Numbered from the stretch's first letter, positions 17,164 through 29,293 are shown. The stretch: 64,000 bases of DNA from Sinorhizobium sp. B11 (GCA_039725955.1 CP091034.1:4150001-4214000); one strand, 5' to 3'. The notes: generated by a model from the sequence alone, not told the origin. Numbers and translations are program-made.

Positions 17164-17577
17164 CTAAAGTAAATCCTGCAACACCGGAATGAGCGGTTCA
17201 TCGGCCGGCGGCATCGGATAATCGCGCAGTGCCTGCGGGCGCACCCATTTGATTGCCTGGCCCTCACGGCCATGCGGAATGCCCTCGTAGCGGCGGCAGA
17301 CGTAGAGCGGCATGAGCAGATGGAACGTATCGTAGCTGTGGCTTGCGAAGGTCAGCGGCGCAAGACATGGTACCTTCGTCGAGATACCGAGCTCTTCGTT
17401 CAGTTCGCGCACCAGCGTTTCCTCGGGTGTCTCGCCGGGTTCGACCTTGCCGCCTGGAAATTCCCACAGGCCGGCAAGCGACTTGCCCTCCGGCCGCTGC
17501 GCCAGAAGGATCCGCCCATCTGCATCGATCAGCGCACAGGCTGCGACCAGGAGCAATTTCCTTCCGGCTTCGCTCAT
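17164..17577 (-). CDS. mutT: 8-oxo-dGTP diphosphatase MutT
   Basis: Nudix hydrolase that cleans oxidised guanine nucleotides from the pool to avoid A:T to C:G mutations. The complete Nudix box is visible (GGKVEPGETPEETLVRELNE, continuing EELGI), preceded by LAGLWEFP, a MutT-type phrase. The start at 17577 (MSEAGRKLLL) overlaps the GNAT stop in an ATGA, indicating coupling. The length of 137 residues is typical. It is the last gene of the argJ-GNAT-mutT run. Confidence 0.93.
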   Translation of the reverse strand: MSEAGRKLLLVAACALIDADGRILLAQRPEGKSLAGLWEFPGGKVEPGETPEETLVRELNEELGISTKVPCLAPLTFASHSYDTFHLLMPLYVCRRYEGIPHGREGQAIKWVRPQALRDYPMPPADEPLIPVLQDLL

Positions 17578-18350
17578 TCGCAACGCTCCCGCCAATAGCA
17601 ATAGTGATAGGCATCATGGAAGCCGAGACGCTCATAGAGCGCGATTGCCGGCGCATTGGAGAGTTTCACCTGCAGCCAGGCTGTACGAGCGCTGCGCATC
17701 CGCGCCCAGCGCAAAGCCGACGTCAGGATCTCGATACCAAGCCCCTTGCGGCGATGGCTATCGGCGACCGACAGCGACATAATGCCGGCAAGATCATTGT
17801 CCTGCACGCAGAGGACCGTTGCCAGCGAGCCTTGGATTGTATCCTCGATCATGAAGAGACCGGACGGCGGCTTGATTGCAGAAATGATCTCGGCAAGCGC
17901 CGGCTTCATCGAAGGTGATGCTTGGTCGACGGCGAGATTGGCATCGACGAACCGGCCAACATCATGTGTTGGAAGGTGATCGAGCGTATCGGGCAGATCA
18001 GCCTGCGAGAGATCGCAGACCATGACAGCCGTCTCATCGAAACGTTTCCAACCCTGTTCCTTGATCATGTCGATCAGAACAGGCGATGCAAGCGGTGTCT
18101 CGCGCAGCACGGCGGAGCGGCCATAGGCCTCGAATTTACGGCTAGCCTTCTCCAGCCTGATCTCGACGTCCCGATGGTCGGACGGATCGAGCGGCACGAT
18201 GGAGTTCAGGCGGTTGGAGGGATGGCCGGCGGTTAGGCGAACCTGCCAGCTTCCGTCATATTGCACGGAAGCGGCCGGCCAGGCGCGAAAGCCCACGGCC
18301 TCCAGCCGCCGGACCAGCGGCAGGTTCTGCTTCTGAAGGGATGCCTGCAT
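17574..18350 (-). CDS. GNAT family N-acetyltransferase
   Basis: A 258-residue protein whose C-terminal half is a GNAT domain: LSVADSHRRKGLGIEILTSAL forms the acetyl-CoA pyrophosphate loop (R-R-K-G-L-G), and ALYERLGFHDAYHYCYW is the typical final strand. The N-terminal half is less conserved, so the substrate is unknown. The start at 18350 is 10 bases after argJ; an earlier ATG at 18380 would overlap argJ. The conserved neighbourhood with argJ and mutT is common in rhizobia and may simply reflect co-transcription. Confidence 0.88.
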   Translation of the reverse strand: MQASLQKQNLPLVRRLEAVGFRAWPAASVQYDGSWQVRLTAGHPSNRLNSIVPLDPSDHRDVEIRLEKASRKFEAYGRSAVLRETPLASPVLIDMIKEQGWKRFDETAVMVCDLSQADLPDTLDHLPTHDVGRFVDANLAVDQASPSMKPALAEIISAIKPPSGLFMIEDTIQGSLATVLCVQDNDLAGIMSLSVADSHRRKGLGIEILTSALRWARMRSARTAWLQVKLSNAPAIALYERLGFHDAYHYCYWRERCE

Positions 18351-18360
18351 CAACGAACGA

Positions 18361-19602
18361 TCAGCTCCGGTAGTCGCCATTGATCGCAACATATTCCTTG
18401 GTGAGGTCGCAGGTCCAGACCGTGGCCTTGCCGGAGCCGAGGCCAATGTCGACCTTCACAGGAATATCCTGCTTCTTCATGACAGCCGAGGCAGCATCCT
18501 CGGAATAGCTGGGGTCACGTTCACCATTGACGGCAACACGCACATCACCGAACCAGATGGCGAGCCGGTCACGATCGGCCATTTCGCCGGCCTTGCCGAC
18601 AGCCATGACGATCCGGCCCCAATTGGCATCTTCGCCGGCAGCAGCAGTCTTGACCAGCGGCGAATTGGCGATGGAAAGGGCGATCGTCTTGGCGGCGGCA
18701 TCGCTCTCGGCGCCGGTGACGGTGATCTCGAGCATCTTCGTCGCCCCCTCGCCGTCGCGGGCAACCTGGATTGCCAGGTCCTTGAGAAGGTCGTTGAGCG
18801 CCGAACGGAATGCGCCGAGCTGCGGATCGTCCGCGCTTGTGATCCGAGCCTGTCCGTCAGCCGCTGCTGCACCTGTCGCAAACAGCATCAGCGTGTCCGA
18901 GGTCGAGGTGTCGCTATCAACCGTCATGGAATTGAAGCTCGGTTCGACGCCGGCAGACAAGAGCGACTGCAGGATGGGGGAATCGATCGCAGCATCTGTG
19001 ACAACGAAGGAGAGCATGGTCGCCATGTCGGGCGCGATCATGCCGGCTCCCTTGGCGATACCGTTGATCGTCACCTTCACACCGCCAATTTCAGCCGTGC
19101 GGGTCGCGACCTTCGGATAGGTGTCGGTGGTCATGATCGCCTTGGCGGCATCGAACCAGAAATCGCCGGTCGCATCGGCGTGCATCTTGTCGAGCACACC
19201 GGCAAATTTGCTGGCGTCGAGCGGTTCGCCGATGACGCCGGTCGACGCGAGAAAGATTTCATTTTCGCGGCAGCCGACGGCGGCAGCGGCGGACTTTGCC
19301 GTCAGCTCGGTCGCGGCGCGGCCCTTCAGGCCGGTAAAGGCGTTGGCATTGCCGGAATTGACGACGACGGCGCGTGCCGTCCCGTGCGGCAGGTTGGTCC
19401 GGCAGAAATCAACCGGAGCGGAAGGGCACTTCGACTTGGTGAAAACGCCGGCAACGGCAGCCGGCGCATCAAAGACCATCATCAGCACATCCGTCCGGTT
19501 CTTGTACTTGATGCCGGCGGAAGCGGTCGCCATGCGCACGCCGCGAAGCGCGGGCAGCGAGGCAAAGGTTTTCGGGGCAAGTGGAGAAACGGTAGCGGAC
19601 AT
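18361..19602 (-). CDS. argJ: Bifunctional glutamate N-acetyltransferase / amino-acid acetyltransferase ArgJ
   Basis: Transfers acetyl from N-acetylornithine to glutamate, recycling the acetyl group in arginine synthesis, and in many bacteria also uses acetyl-CoA. The 413-residue precursor self-cleaves before a conserved threonine; the site is visible as GMIAPDMATMLSFV (Ala-Pro-Asp-Met-Ala-Thr-Met-Leu), with the nucleophile Thr inside it. The ATG at 19602 (MSATVSPLAPKTF) gives the family length; the open frame extends further but without homologous content. A rhizobial repeat sits just upstream, and GNAT follows 10 bases downstream. argH, of the same pathway, lies at 45.9 kb. Confidence 0.97.
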   Translation of the reverse strand: MSATVSPLAPKTFASLPALRGVRMATASAGIKYKNRTDVLMMVFDAPAAVAGVFTKSKCPSAPVDFCRTNLPHGTARAVVVNSGNANAFTGLKGRAATELTAKSAAAAVGCRENEIFLASTGVIGEPLDASKFAGVLDKMHADATGDFWFDAAKAIMTTDTYPKVATRTAEIGGVKVTINGIAKGAGMIAPDMATMLSFVVTDAAIDSPILQSLLSAGVEPSFNSMTVDSDTSTSDTLMLFATGAAAADGQARITSADDPQLGAFRSALNDLLKDLAIQVARDGEGATKMLEITVTGAESDAAAKTIALSIANSPLVKTAAAGEDANWGRIVMAVGKAGEMADRDRLAIWFGDVRVAVNGERDPSYSEDAASAVMKKQDIPVKVDIGLGSGKATVWTCDLTKEYVAINGDYRS

Positions 19603-19621
19603 AGAATGAGACCTGCCAATA

Positions 19622-19667
19622 TGCATTTCCAGGCGAAGTGGAAACCGGTCCGCCATCCGGAAATGCG
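19622..19667. repeat. Rhizobial intergenic repeat, copy A (GCATTTCC element)
   Basis: A 46-base element with perfect 8-bp terminal inverted repeats, GCATTTCC (19623-19630) and GGAAATGC (19659-19666). A clearly related copy lies at 47347-47392. It sits in the gap between argJ and the upstream PPIase gene. Confidence 0.7.
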
Positions 19668-19681
19668 ACGATGATAGTGAA

Positions 19682-19702
19682 GGGCCCGGAAGAACCGGGC
19701 CC
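19682..19702 (-). terminator. Terminator hairpin downstream of the PPIase gene
   Basis: A perfect 8-bp stem, GGGCCCGG-AAGAA-CCGGGCCC, lies 12 bases after the PPIase stop codon. Read on the minus strand the T-run is short (TT), so it may work as an attenuator or mRNA 3' stabiliser. Confidence 0.6.
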
Positions 19703-19714
19703 AAATGCTGATGA

Positions 19715-20599
19715 TTACTGCTGCGGCGCCGGTGCCGGCACGGGCTCGGCGCCCGGCTCTGGCTGCTTGTTCGCGTTTTCGTAACCCTTGCGAAGCGTTT
19801 CGTCCATGATCTCAACCTTGGCCTTGGCTTTCGCATCGTTCAGAAGCGCAAGATACTTGTCGCGCATGACGAGTTGACGAACCTGGTCCTGTACCTGTTC
19901 GAACGGCGGCGGCGGAGAGTCGCGCTTATCCTCGACCTTGATCACATGATAACCGAAGTCGGTCTTCACAGGTGTCTTGGAATAGGTGCCCTTTTCGAGA
20001 GAGAAAGCAGCATCCTCGAATTGCTTGACCATGCGGCCGCGGGTGAAGTAGCCGAGGTCGCCGCCGTCATCCTTGTTCGGATCGGTGGACTTTTCCTTGG
20101 CGAGCTCGGCAAAATCCTTGCCGGCGTCGAGCTGCTTGATGACGTCCTTGGCCTCGTCCTCGGTCTTGACGAGGATGTGGCGGGCGTGAACCTCTTCCTG
20201 CTTCGGCAGGGCGGCAACTTCCTTGTCGTAGCGCGCCTTGACGTCGGCATCGGTCACGGTATCGACGACATGTTTCTTGAAGTAGGCGTTGTGAAGCTCG
20301 CGGTCGGTCAGGTACTGCATGCGCTTCTTGAAGTCGTCGGTCTGGTCGAGCTTCTCGGCGGTCGCGTCGGAAGCCAGAAGCTTCACGTCGATGGCGGCCG
20401 AAAGTGCGGCGACCTTCTTCTGGTCATCGGGAAGCTGCGCGAGCTGTGGGTCGAGATTGGCGACAGCCAGATCGAGTTCCGACTGATGGATTTCCAGATT
20501 GCCGACCTTGGCGACGACAGCGTCATCGGCAAAGGCGGGAGCCTGAAACGCCACGAGGGCGGTAAACGCCAGCGCGGCAAGTTTTTTACTGCTCAACAT
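19715..20599 (-). CDS. Parvulin-type peptidylprolyl isomerase (secreted)
   Basis: Exported PpiC/SurA-like prolyl isomerase for folding of envelope proteins. The 294-residue product has a signal peptide (MLSSKKLAALAFTALVAFQA, cleaved near PAFA-DD), a SurA-like N-terminal helical segment, and a central parvulin domain. That domain carries VHARHILVKTEDEA, DGGDLGYFTRGRMVKQFE and DFGYHVIKVEDKR. A Pro/Ala-rich C-terminal tail follows. The ATG at 20599 is preceded by AAGGG; a longer frame to 20671 has no signal peptide. It is divergent from secA, which suits a shared theme of protein export and folding. Confidence 0.93.
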   Translation of the reverse strand: MLSSKKLAALAFTALVAFQAPAFADDAVVAKVGNLEIHQSELDLAVANLDPQLAQLPDDQKKVAALSAAIDVKLLASDATAEKLDQTDDFKKRMQYLTDRELHNAYFKKHVVDTVTDADVKARYDKEVAALPKQEEVHARHILVKTEDEAKDVIKQLDAGKDFAELAKEKSTDPNKDDGGDLGYFTRGRMVKQFEDAAFSLEKGTYSKTPVKTDFGYHVIKVEDKRDSPPPPFEQVQDQVRQLVMRDKYLALLNDAKAKAKVEIMDETLRKGYENANKQPEPGAEPVPAPAPQQ

Positions 20600-20847
20600 C
20601 AAATAACCCTTCACAATTATAGCCGCCGGCTTCAGCTTTCGTGAATCCAGCCCGAAAACAGCCTTCAACACCGGAATGTGGCCTTTCTATATCAGCCAAA
20701 TCCGTTGACATCATTTGCCCCCCCTCTTATCTGTCACGCAACCTCGCGTCCAGAACAGTTTCCGGGCGTTTTCAAGCGTGCGCCTGTTTTTCGGCTGGGT
20801 GGCGAATAAGAAACGTCGGGGAAGAATATTCAGAAAGGACCAGTCAT

Positions 20848-23565
<2,718 letters not shown>

Positions 23566-23566
23566 G

Positions 23567-23592
23567 AATGGCGCCCTCGGGCGCCATTTTTC
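23567..23592 (+). terminator. Intrinsic terminator of secA
   Basis: A long perfect inverted repeat, AATGGCGCCC and GGGCGCCATT, is followed by TTT on the plus strand. It begins at the second base after the secA stop codon. Confidence 0.88.
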
Positions 23593-23724
23593 TTGGATAA
23601 TTCCGCCCAATTATGGATCACCGCGACAGGCAAGACCTCCTCGCCGGGCATACCGTTTCTTAACCCTGGTCTGGCAAGACTTGGCCGTGCGAATTCCCTG
23701 CCCTTAGAGTTTTGCGTGTTCAGA

Positions 23725-25140
23725 ATGGCGGTCATAGAAACAGCGGAAAAGATGCTGCCCGCGGGGCTGCGGCCGATCGCCGGCCGGGCGCGGCGCATGC
23801 TTGCCGCGGTTCTGACCGAACGGGGCGACAAGGCCACCGCCCAGCGTATGGCGCTGATCGCCTTTTCGATCCGCATCCTGAGTGCGGCCCTCGCCTTCCT
23901 GTCGCAGATCATACTTGCCCGGCTGATGGGCGAATATGAATACGGCATCTTCGTTTTCGTCTGGGTGCTGGTCGTTCTTTGCGGCGATCTTTCCTGCCTC
24001 GGTTTCCACACCGCGATTGTCCGCTTCCTGCCGCAATATCGCGCTGCCGGCGCCTTCGCCGAAATCCGCGGCCTGACGGGTATTGCGCGCATCTTTGCAA
24101 TGGTCTCGGGCACGACGGTTCTCATCGCCGGCATGCTTGGCCTGCATTTCTTCGGCGACAGGATCGAGAGCTACTATCTGGTTCCGATCTTCCTCGGCCT
24201 CATGGCCATGCCGATGATCGCGCTCGGCGATATCCTCGAGGGCACGTCGCGGGCCAATCATTGGCCCGTCATGGCGCTGAGCCCGGTCTATATTGTCAGG
24301 CCGATCCTCATCATCCTCTTCATGCTGGCTGCGATTTTCTTCGACGCGCCGCATACGGCAGTCACGGCCATGCAGGCAGCGCTCGCGGCGACCTTCGTCA
24401 CGGCACTCGGCCAATATGCCGCAACGCTCTATCGGATGCGCAAGCACTACGATGCCGGCCCGCGCAAGGTCGATTTCGTGGAATGGCTCGGTGTCGCATT
24501 TCCGATCTTCCTCATCGAAGGCGTGAGCTTCCTGCTGACCAATTCGGATGTCGTCGTCGTCGGCATCTTTCTGGAGCCGCACGACGTTGCGATCTATTTC
24601 GCAGCGGCCAAGACCATGGCGCTGGTACATTTCATCAATTTCTCGGTAAAGGCTGCCGCCGGCCCGCGCTTCTCCTCGATCATCGCCGAGGGCAACCACG
24701 CCGATCTTGCGGTAGCGGCTATCGATGCCGCGCGCTGGACTTTCTGGCCGGCGCTTGGCGCCGGTCTCGTGGTGCTGGCCGCCGGCCATATGCTCTTGTC
24801 ACTCTTCGGCGGCGCCTTTACAGCCGGTTATGTGCTGATGGCGATCCTGCTGGCCGGTATCCTTGCCAAGGCGCTGGTCGGCCCCGCCGAGACGCTGCTG
24901 ATGATGGCGGGCAAGCAGAACCTCTGTGTCGCCCTTTACGCCGGAGCACTCGCCGCCAATGTCGGCCTCAATCTCCTGCTGATCCCGCATTACGGCATTG
25001 TCGGCACGGCAATCGCCACGGCCTCCGCCATGGCCGTGGAAGCGGTCCTGCTGCATGTCTTTGTCCGTAGTGCGCTCGGCTTCGCACTTTTTGCCTTCGC
25101 AACCCCTTCCATCGCAACGCCAGAAATGAGAGCCCGATAG
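23725..25140 (+). CDS. Lipopolysaccharide/oligosaccharide flippase family protein
   Basis: Multi-pass membrane protein of about 471 residues, of the Wzx/MurJ (MATE/MVF) superfamily, expected to flip lipid-linked saccharides across the inner membrane. About twelve to fourteen hydrophobic segments are visible after a basic N-terminus. The family feature FSIRILSAALAFLSQIILARLMG lies at the first helix pair, and the end has the typical GTAIATASAMAVEAVLL. The ATG at 23725 is preferred; a GTG at 23716 is possible. Its stop codon TAG abuts the ATG of the next gene (25141) with no gap, so the two are co-translated. The substrate is unknown, but the partner points to surface polysaccharide. Confidence 0.85.
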   Translation: MAVIETAEKMLPAGLRPIAGRARRMLAAVLTERGDKATAQRMALIAFSIRILSAALAFLSQIILARLMGEYEYGIFVFVWVLVVLCGDLSCLGFHTAIVRFLPQYRAAGAFAEIRGLTGIARIFAMVSGTTVLIAGMLGLHFFGDRIESYYLVPIFLGLMAMPMIALGDILEGTSRANHWPVMALSPVYIVRPILIILFMLAAIFFDAPHTAVTAMQAALAATFVTALGQYAATLYRMRKHYDAGPRKVDFVEWLGVAFPIFLIEGVSFLLTNSDVVVVGIFLEPHDVAIYFAAAKTMALVHFINFSVKAAAGPRFSSIIAEGNHADLAVAAIDAARWTFWPALGAGLVVLAAGHMLLSLFGGAFTAGYVLMAILLAGILAKALVGPAETLLMMAGKQNLCVALYAGALAANVGLNLLLIPHYGIVGTAIATASAMAVEAVLLHVFVRSALGFALFAFATPSIATPEMRAR

Positions 25141-26418
25141 ATGGTACGTGTACCACCCATCACCGAGAGCACCGACAGCAACGCGAACCGCATGGTTCAC
25201 GATCTCGCCGCGCTCAAGTTCGAGGCGCCGCAGGCTGAAGCACGGATCGAAATCGGCCGGCTGGGGCGTGAGCTCTGCCTTTACCCGGGCAGGCTGGGTT
25301 ACGATCTGCAGGAAGAATTGGATTTCCTCTCCAACCGCGCGATGGAACCGAACGTCTTCTTCAGCGGCCGCTTTCTGGCGCCTGCCATGCCACGTCTTGA
25401 AGACCGGCAGGTGAATTTCGCCATCATCCGCGACGAGAACGAACATCGCAGCCGCATGCGCCTGCTCATGCCCTTCTCGGTCGACAAGCCCGGCTTTGCC
25501 GTTGGCCCGTCGATCATCCGCGGCTGGGCAAACAGTTTCGGTCCGCTCGGCACGCCCTTGGTCGATGCGGAGGAAGCCGCGGAGACGCTCGACAACCTCT
25601 TCGAAGGCCTTGTCACGCCGGACCTCGGCCTGCCGGGCACACTGGTGCTGCCGGATGTACGGCTGAACGGCATCTTCGTGCGCATGGCAAAGGCGGTGGC
25701 CCTCAGCCGCAACCTGCCGCTGACAGTTGCCAATCCCTATGAGCGGCCGATGCTGCAAAGCGATGACGACGCCATGGTCTATCTCGGCCGCACCATATCC
25801 TCCTCTCACCAGCGCGAGATGCGCCGCCAGTGGCGGCTTCTCGAAGAACTCGGTAATGTCGTCCACACCGTTGCCCGCCAGCCACGCGAAATCCACCTTC
25901 GCTTCGAGGAATTCCTCGCGTTGGAGGCCGGCGGCTGGAAGGGCAAGCGCCGCAGTGCGCTGGTGACCGACCGCTATCACACCGCGTTCGCCCGCGAGGC
26001 CGTCTCCAATCTGGCGGAAGTCGATGCCGTCCGCATCCACACGATCGACATTAACGGCAAGGCGATTGCTGCCGTGGTCGTACTGATGATGGGTGGCGAG
26101 GCCTATACCTGGAAGACTGCCTACGACGAGAGCTACTCCCGCTATTCGCCAGGCAAGCTGCTAATGAGCGAACTGACCGAATGGCATCTCGACGACGCCA
26201 ATGTCGTACGCTCGGATTCCTGCGCGGTCTCGGATCATCCGATCATGAGCCGCTTCTGGCAGGAACGCGAGGAGATGGGCACACTGGTGATCGGCCTCAC
26301 CCAGAACGGTGACCGCGACATGCGACAGGTCGCGGCTCAGCTTCACATGTACCGCAGCACCCGCAACATGGCGAAGATGCTACGCGAGAAGATCATGTCG
26401 CTCGCCGGCCGCGGTTAG
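25141..26418 (+). CDS. CelD/FemAB-like GNAT acyltransferase
   Basis: A 425-residue protein with a double-GNAT architecture of the CelD/BcsL and BioF2-like type (Acetyltransf_6). The C-terminal GNAT core is visible in IHTIDINGKAIAAVVVLMMG, EAYTWKTAYDESYSRYSPG and LLMSELTEWHLDDANV. Such proteins modify polysaccharides, for example cellulose acylation in rhizobia, or add amino acids to cell-wall precursors. No signal peptide or membrane helix is seen, so it probably acts on cytoplasmic lipid-linked intermediates before flipping. It follows the flippase with zero spacing, and its TAG overlaps the stop codon of the convergent acyl-CoA synthetase in TTAG. Confidence 0.8.
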   Translation: MVRVPPITESTDSNANRMVHDLAALKFEAPQAEARIEIGRLGRELCLYPGRLGYDLQEELDFLSNRAMEPNVFFSGRFLAPAMPRLEDRQVNFAIIRDENEHRSRMRLLMPFSVDKPGFAVGPSIIRGWANSFGPLGTPLVDAEEAAETLDNLFEGLVTPDLGLPGTLVLPDVRLNGIFVRMAKAVALSRNLPLTVANPYERPMLQSDDDAMVYLGRTISSSHQREMRRQWRLLEELGNVVHTVARQPREIHLRFEEFLALEAGGWKGKRRSALVTDRYHTAFAREAVSNLAEVDAVRIHTIDINGKAIAAVVVLMMGGEAYTWKTAYDESYSRYSPGKLLMSELTEWHLDDANVVRSDSCAVSDHPIMSRFWQEREEMGTLVIGLTQNGDRDMRQVAAQLHMYRSTRNMAKMLREKIMSLAGRG

Positions 26419-28058
26419 CTTTTAGCTTCCGCCGCAGCCTTTTCCCGCAGCAGGCGCCGGATGACCTTGCCCGTCGTCGTCAGCGGCAGAGCATCGACGA
26501 ATTCGACCTCGCGCGGATATTCGTGCATCGAAAGCCGGGTTTTCACCCAGTCCCGGATCTCCACTGCCAGTTCCGCGCTCGAGCTGTAGCCCGGCGAAAG
26601 CACGATATAGGCCTTGACGATCTCCGTGCGCAGCGCATCGGGCTTTCCAACGGCCGCAGCAAGCTGTACGGCCGGATGGCCGATGAGACAGTCCTCGATC
26701 TCTGCAGGCCCGATACGGTAGCCAGATGAGGTGATGACGTCGTCGTCGCGGCCCGCAAAGGTGACATAGCCCTCTGCGTCCTGCCGGCCGATATCGCCGG
26801 TCAGCAGCCAACCCTTGGCATATTTCCTGTCTGTCGCATCGGGATCGTTCCAGTAACCGAGAAACATTACTGGATCAGGGCTGGCGATTGCGATCTGCCC
26901 CTGCTCTCCGACCGGCAGTTCGTCACCTTCGTCGCTGACAACAGCAACCCTGTGACCAGGTGAGGCGCGCCCGATCGCGCCAGCTTTGGTCACCCCGAAG
27001 GCAGAGCTCGAAGACAGCACAAAATTGCACTCCGTCTGTCCGTAAAATTCATTGACGGTGATGCCAAGCGTACGGCGCGCCCACTCGTAGGTTTCGCGCC
27101 CCAGCGATTCACCCGCCGAACCGATGGTGCGCAGCACGAGATCGTATTTCGAGCGCGGCTCCTCGACGGATTTCAGGAGCCGGAGCGCCGTCGGCGGAAT
27201 GAAAGCATTACGCACCCTCATCTCGGCCATGATGCGATAGGCCATGTCGGCATCGAATTTCTGGGCCGGCGAGGAGACGACAGGCACGCCGAGCAACAGG
27301 CTCGGCAGCAGCGCATTGAGCAGCCCGCCCGCCCAGGCCCAGTCTGACGGCGTCCAGACCTTGTCTCCGGCCTGCGGAAAGCCTTCATGGGCAAACTGCA
27401 TGCCGGGAATATGGCCGGCGAGAACCCGGTGACCATGCAATGCGCCCTTCGGCGGCCCCGTCGTGCCCGACGTGAAGATCATCAGTGCTGGCTCGTCCGG
27501 GCCTGACGACACAATTTCGAAAGCGGAAGAATAGGCAGAGACCAGCTCGGCAAAACCGAGCGTACCCGCCGATTCCCCCTCGATCGAGACGACGTGTCTG
27601 ACGTCAGGCAGCCGGTCACGGATCTGGTTGATGCGTGCGAGCCCGAAGCCGTTGGTGACGACGGCTGTCGCGCCCGCAGCCTTCAGCCGGTATTCCAGGG
27701 CCTCGACCCCGAAGAGCAGCGCCAGCGGCAGCGCGATTGCGCCCATCTTGTAGATCGCGACATGCGAAACGACCGTCTCGAAACATTGCGGCAGGAGCAG
27801 CGCAACCCGATCCCCCCTGCCGATGCCAAGCGCTGACAGCGCATTGGCGAAGGATGAGGAGCGGGCGGCAAGCTCGCCATATGTCAAAGACAGATGGTGG
27901 CCGTCGGGACTGAAATGTTCGAGACAGACGCGATCGGGATCACGCGCGGCCCAATCGTCGCTGACGGCACGGCCGATATTGAAATCCTTTGATATCTGCC
28001 AGGAAAAATCGCGGTAGAGCGTGTCATATCGATCGCCGGGCGGCAGTTTCATAGGCAT
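26415..28058 (-). CDS. Acyl-CoA synthetase, AMP-binding (acetyl/medium-chain type)
   Basis: Adenylate-forming ligase that activates a carboxylic acid via acyl-AMP to acyl-CoA. The P-loop MIFTSGTTGPPKGALHGH, the central NEFYGQTECN, GDIGRQDAEGYVTFAGRDDD and the C-terminal lysine in TTTGKVIRRLLREK are all present, so it should be active. The length of 547 residues and the arrangement resemble the acetyl- and medium-chain acyl-CoA synthetase branch; the precise chain length cannot be read. The ATG at 28058 (MPMKLPPGDRYD) is chosen; the frame extends 32 codons upstream without family content. It is divergent from an aldo/keto reductase gene, across 216 bases. Confidence 0.9.
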   Translation of the reverse strand: MPMKLPPGDRYDTLYRDFSWQISKDFNIGRAVSDDWAARDPDRVCLEHFSPDGHHLSLTYGELAARSSSFANALSALGIGRGDRVALLLPQCFETVVSHVAIYKMGAIALPLALLFGVEALEYRLKAAGATAVVTNGFGLARINQIRDRLPDVRHVVSIEGESAGTLGFAELVSAYSSAFEIVSSGPDEPALMIFTSGTTGPPKGALHGHRVLAGHIPGMQFAHEGFPQAGDKVWTPSDWAWAGGLLNALLPSLLLGVPVVSSPAQKFDADMAYRIMAEMRVRNAFIPPTALRLLKSVEEPRSKYDLVLRTIGSAGESLGRETYEWARRTLGITVNEFYGQTECNFVLSSSSAFGVTKAGAIGRASPGHRVAVVSDEGDELPVGEQGQIAIASPDPVMFLGYWNDPDATDRKYAKGWLLTGDIGRQDAEGYVTFAGRDDDVITSSGYRIGPAEIEDCLIGHPAVQLAAAVGKPDALRTEIVKAYIVLSPGYSSSAELAVEIRDWVKTRLSMHEYPREVEFVDALPLTTTGKVIRRLLREKAAAEAKS

Positions 28059-28274
28059 GATCCAGTAAAATGCTGCACCAGCTAACACCTCACCGGTCGA
28101 ATGTGCAAGCATTGTAATCCGCAGGGATAAGACGACATCCCGCCCGCCCATCACGTATTATTGCGCTAACTGCAGAACATATTCTCCGCGTGCTCACTGA
28201 GACTTCGGTGATTTCTGCACTACATCATGCGCATGCGCCTGGGGAGCCGCTGAAATTCATCACGGAGCACTTTT

Positions 28275-29255
28275 ATGGAATATGTAAAACTCGGGAAAAC
28301 CGGTCTCGAAGTCTCGAAGATCTGCCTCGGCTGCATGACCTATGGCGATCCGGACCGTGGAAACCACGCCTGGAGCCTGCCTGAAGAAGGAAGCCGCGCA
28401 TTGCTCCGGCAAGCGATTGAACTCGGGATCAATTTCCTCGACACGGCCAATACCTATTCCAACGGGTCCTCCGAGGAGATCGTCGGCCGCGCCATCAAGG
28501 ATTTCGCCAAGCGTGAGGATATTGTTCTCGCCACCAAGGTCTTCAATCGCATGCGCCCCGGCCCGAACGGCGCCGGCCTGTCGCGTAAGGCGATCTTCGA
28601 CGAGATCGACAACAGCCTGCGCCGCCTCGGCACCGATTATGTCGACCTCTACCAGATTCACCGGTGGGACTACACAACACCGATCGAGGAAACGCTCGAA
28701 GCTCTCCATGATGTCGTGAAAGCCGGCAAGGCGCGTTATATCGGCGCCTCCTCCATGTATTCCTGGCAGTTCGCCAAGGCGCTTTATACCTCCCGCCTCA
28801 ACGGATGGACGGAATTCGTCAGCATGCAGGACCATCTGAACCTGCTCTACCGCGAGGAAGAACGGGAGATGCTGCCCTTCTGCGAAGACCAGAAGATCGG
28901 TGTCATTCCCTGGAGCCCGCTTGCCCGCGGCCGGTTGACCCGTGACTGGGACGATAAGACCAACCGCAGCGAGACCGATGAATTCGGCAAGACGCTCTAC
29001 AAGCAGGCTGAAGATGCCGATCGCAAGATCGTCGAGAGGGTTGCCGAAATTGCCAAGGGCCATGGCATTTCCCGCGCGCAGGTCGCCACCGCCTGGATCC
29101 TGCAGAAAAGTGCCGTCACCGCGCCGATCATTGGCGCATCCAAGGCGCAACACCTCACGGATGCCGTCGGCTCGCTGACCGTGAAACTCAGCGCGGAAGA
29201 CATTGCCGCACTCGAAGCCCCCTATATCCCGCACAATGTTGCGGGCTTTAAATAA
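28275..29255 (+). CDS. Aldo/keto reductase
   Basis: NADPH-dependent oxidoreductase of the AKR superfamily, a 326-residue TIM barrel. Catalytic tetrad elements are visible: Asp and Tyr in FLDTANTYSNGSSEEIVG, Lys in VLATKVFN and His in YQIHRWD. The C-terminal cofactor segment includes VTAPIIGASKAQHL. The opening VKLGKTGLEVSKICLGCMTYG is typical of the AKR11/12-type, YajO-like branch, whose physiological substrates are mostly unknown. It is divergent from the acyl-CoA synthetase and followed by an inverted repeat (29268-29293). Confidence 0.93.
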   Translation: MEYVKLGKTGLEVSKICLGCMTYGDPDRGNHAWSLPEEGSRALLRQAIELGINFLDTANTYSNGSSEEIVGRAIKDFAKREDIVLATKVFNRMRPGPNGAGLSRKAIFDEIDNSLRRLGTDYVDLYQIHRWDYTTPIEETLEALHDVVKAGKARYIGASSMYSWQFAKALYTSRLNGWTEFVSMQDHLNLLYREEEREMLPFCEDQKIGVIPWSPLARGRLTRDWDDKTNRSETDEFGKTLYKQAEDADRKIVERVAEIAKGHGISRAQVATAWILQKSAVTAPIIGASKAQHLTDAVGSLTVKLSAEDIAALEAPYIPHNVAGFK

Positions 29256-29267
29256 CACACCCGGCAA

Positions 29268-29293
29268 TCTCCCTCTGCTGGTGCGGAGGGAGA
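29268..29293 (+). terminator. Possible terminator after the aldo/keto reductase gene
   Basis: TCTCCCTC (29268-29275) and GAGGGAGA (29286-29293) form an 8-bp stem with a 10-base loop, followed by CCCTTT. The T-run is poor, so this could equally be a degenerate rhizobial repeat. Confidence 0.4.
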
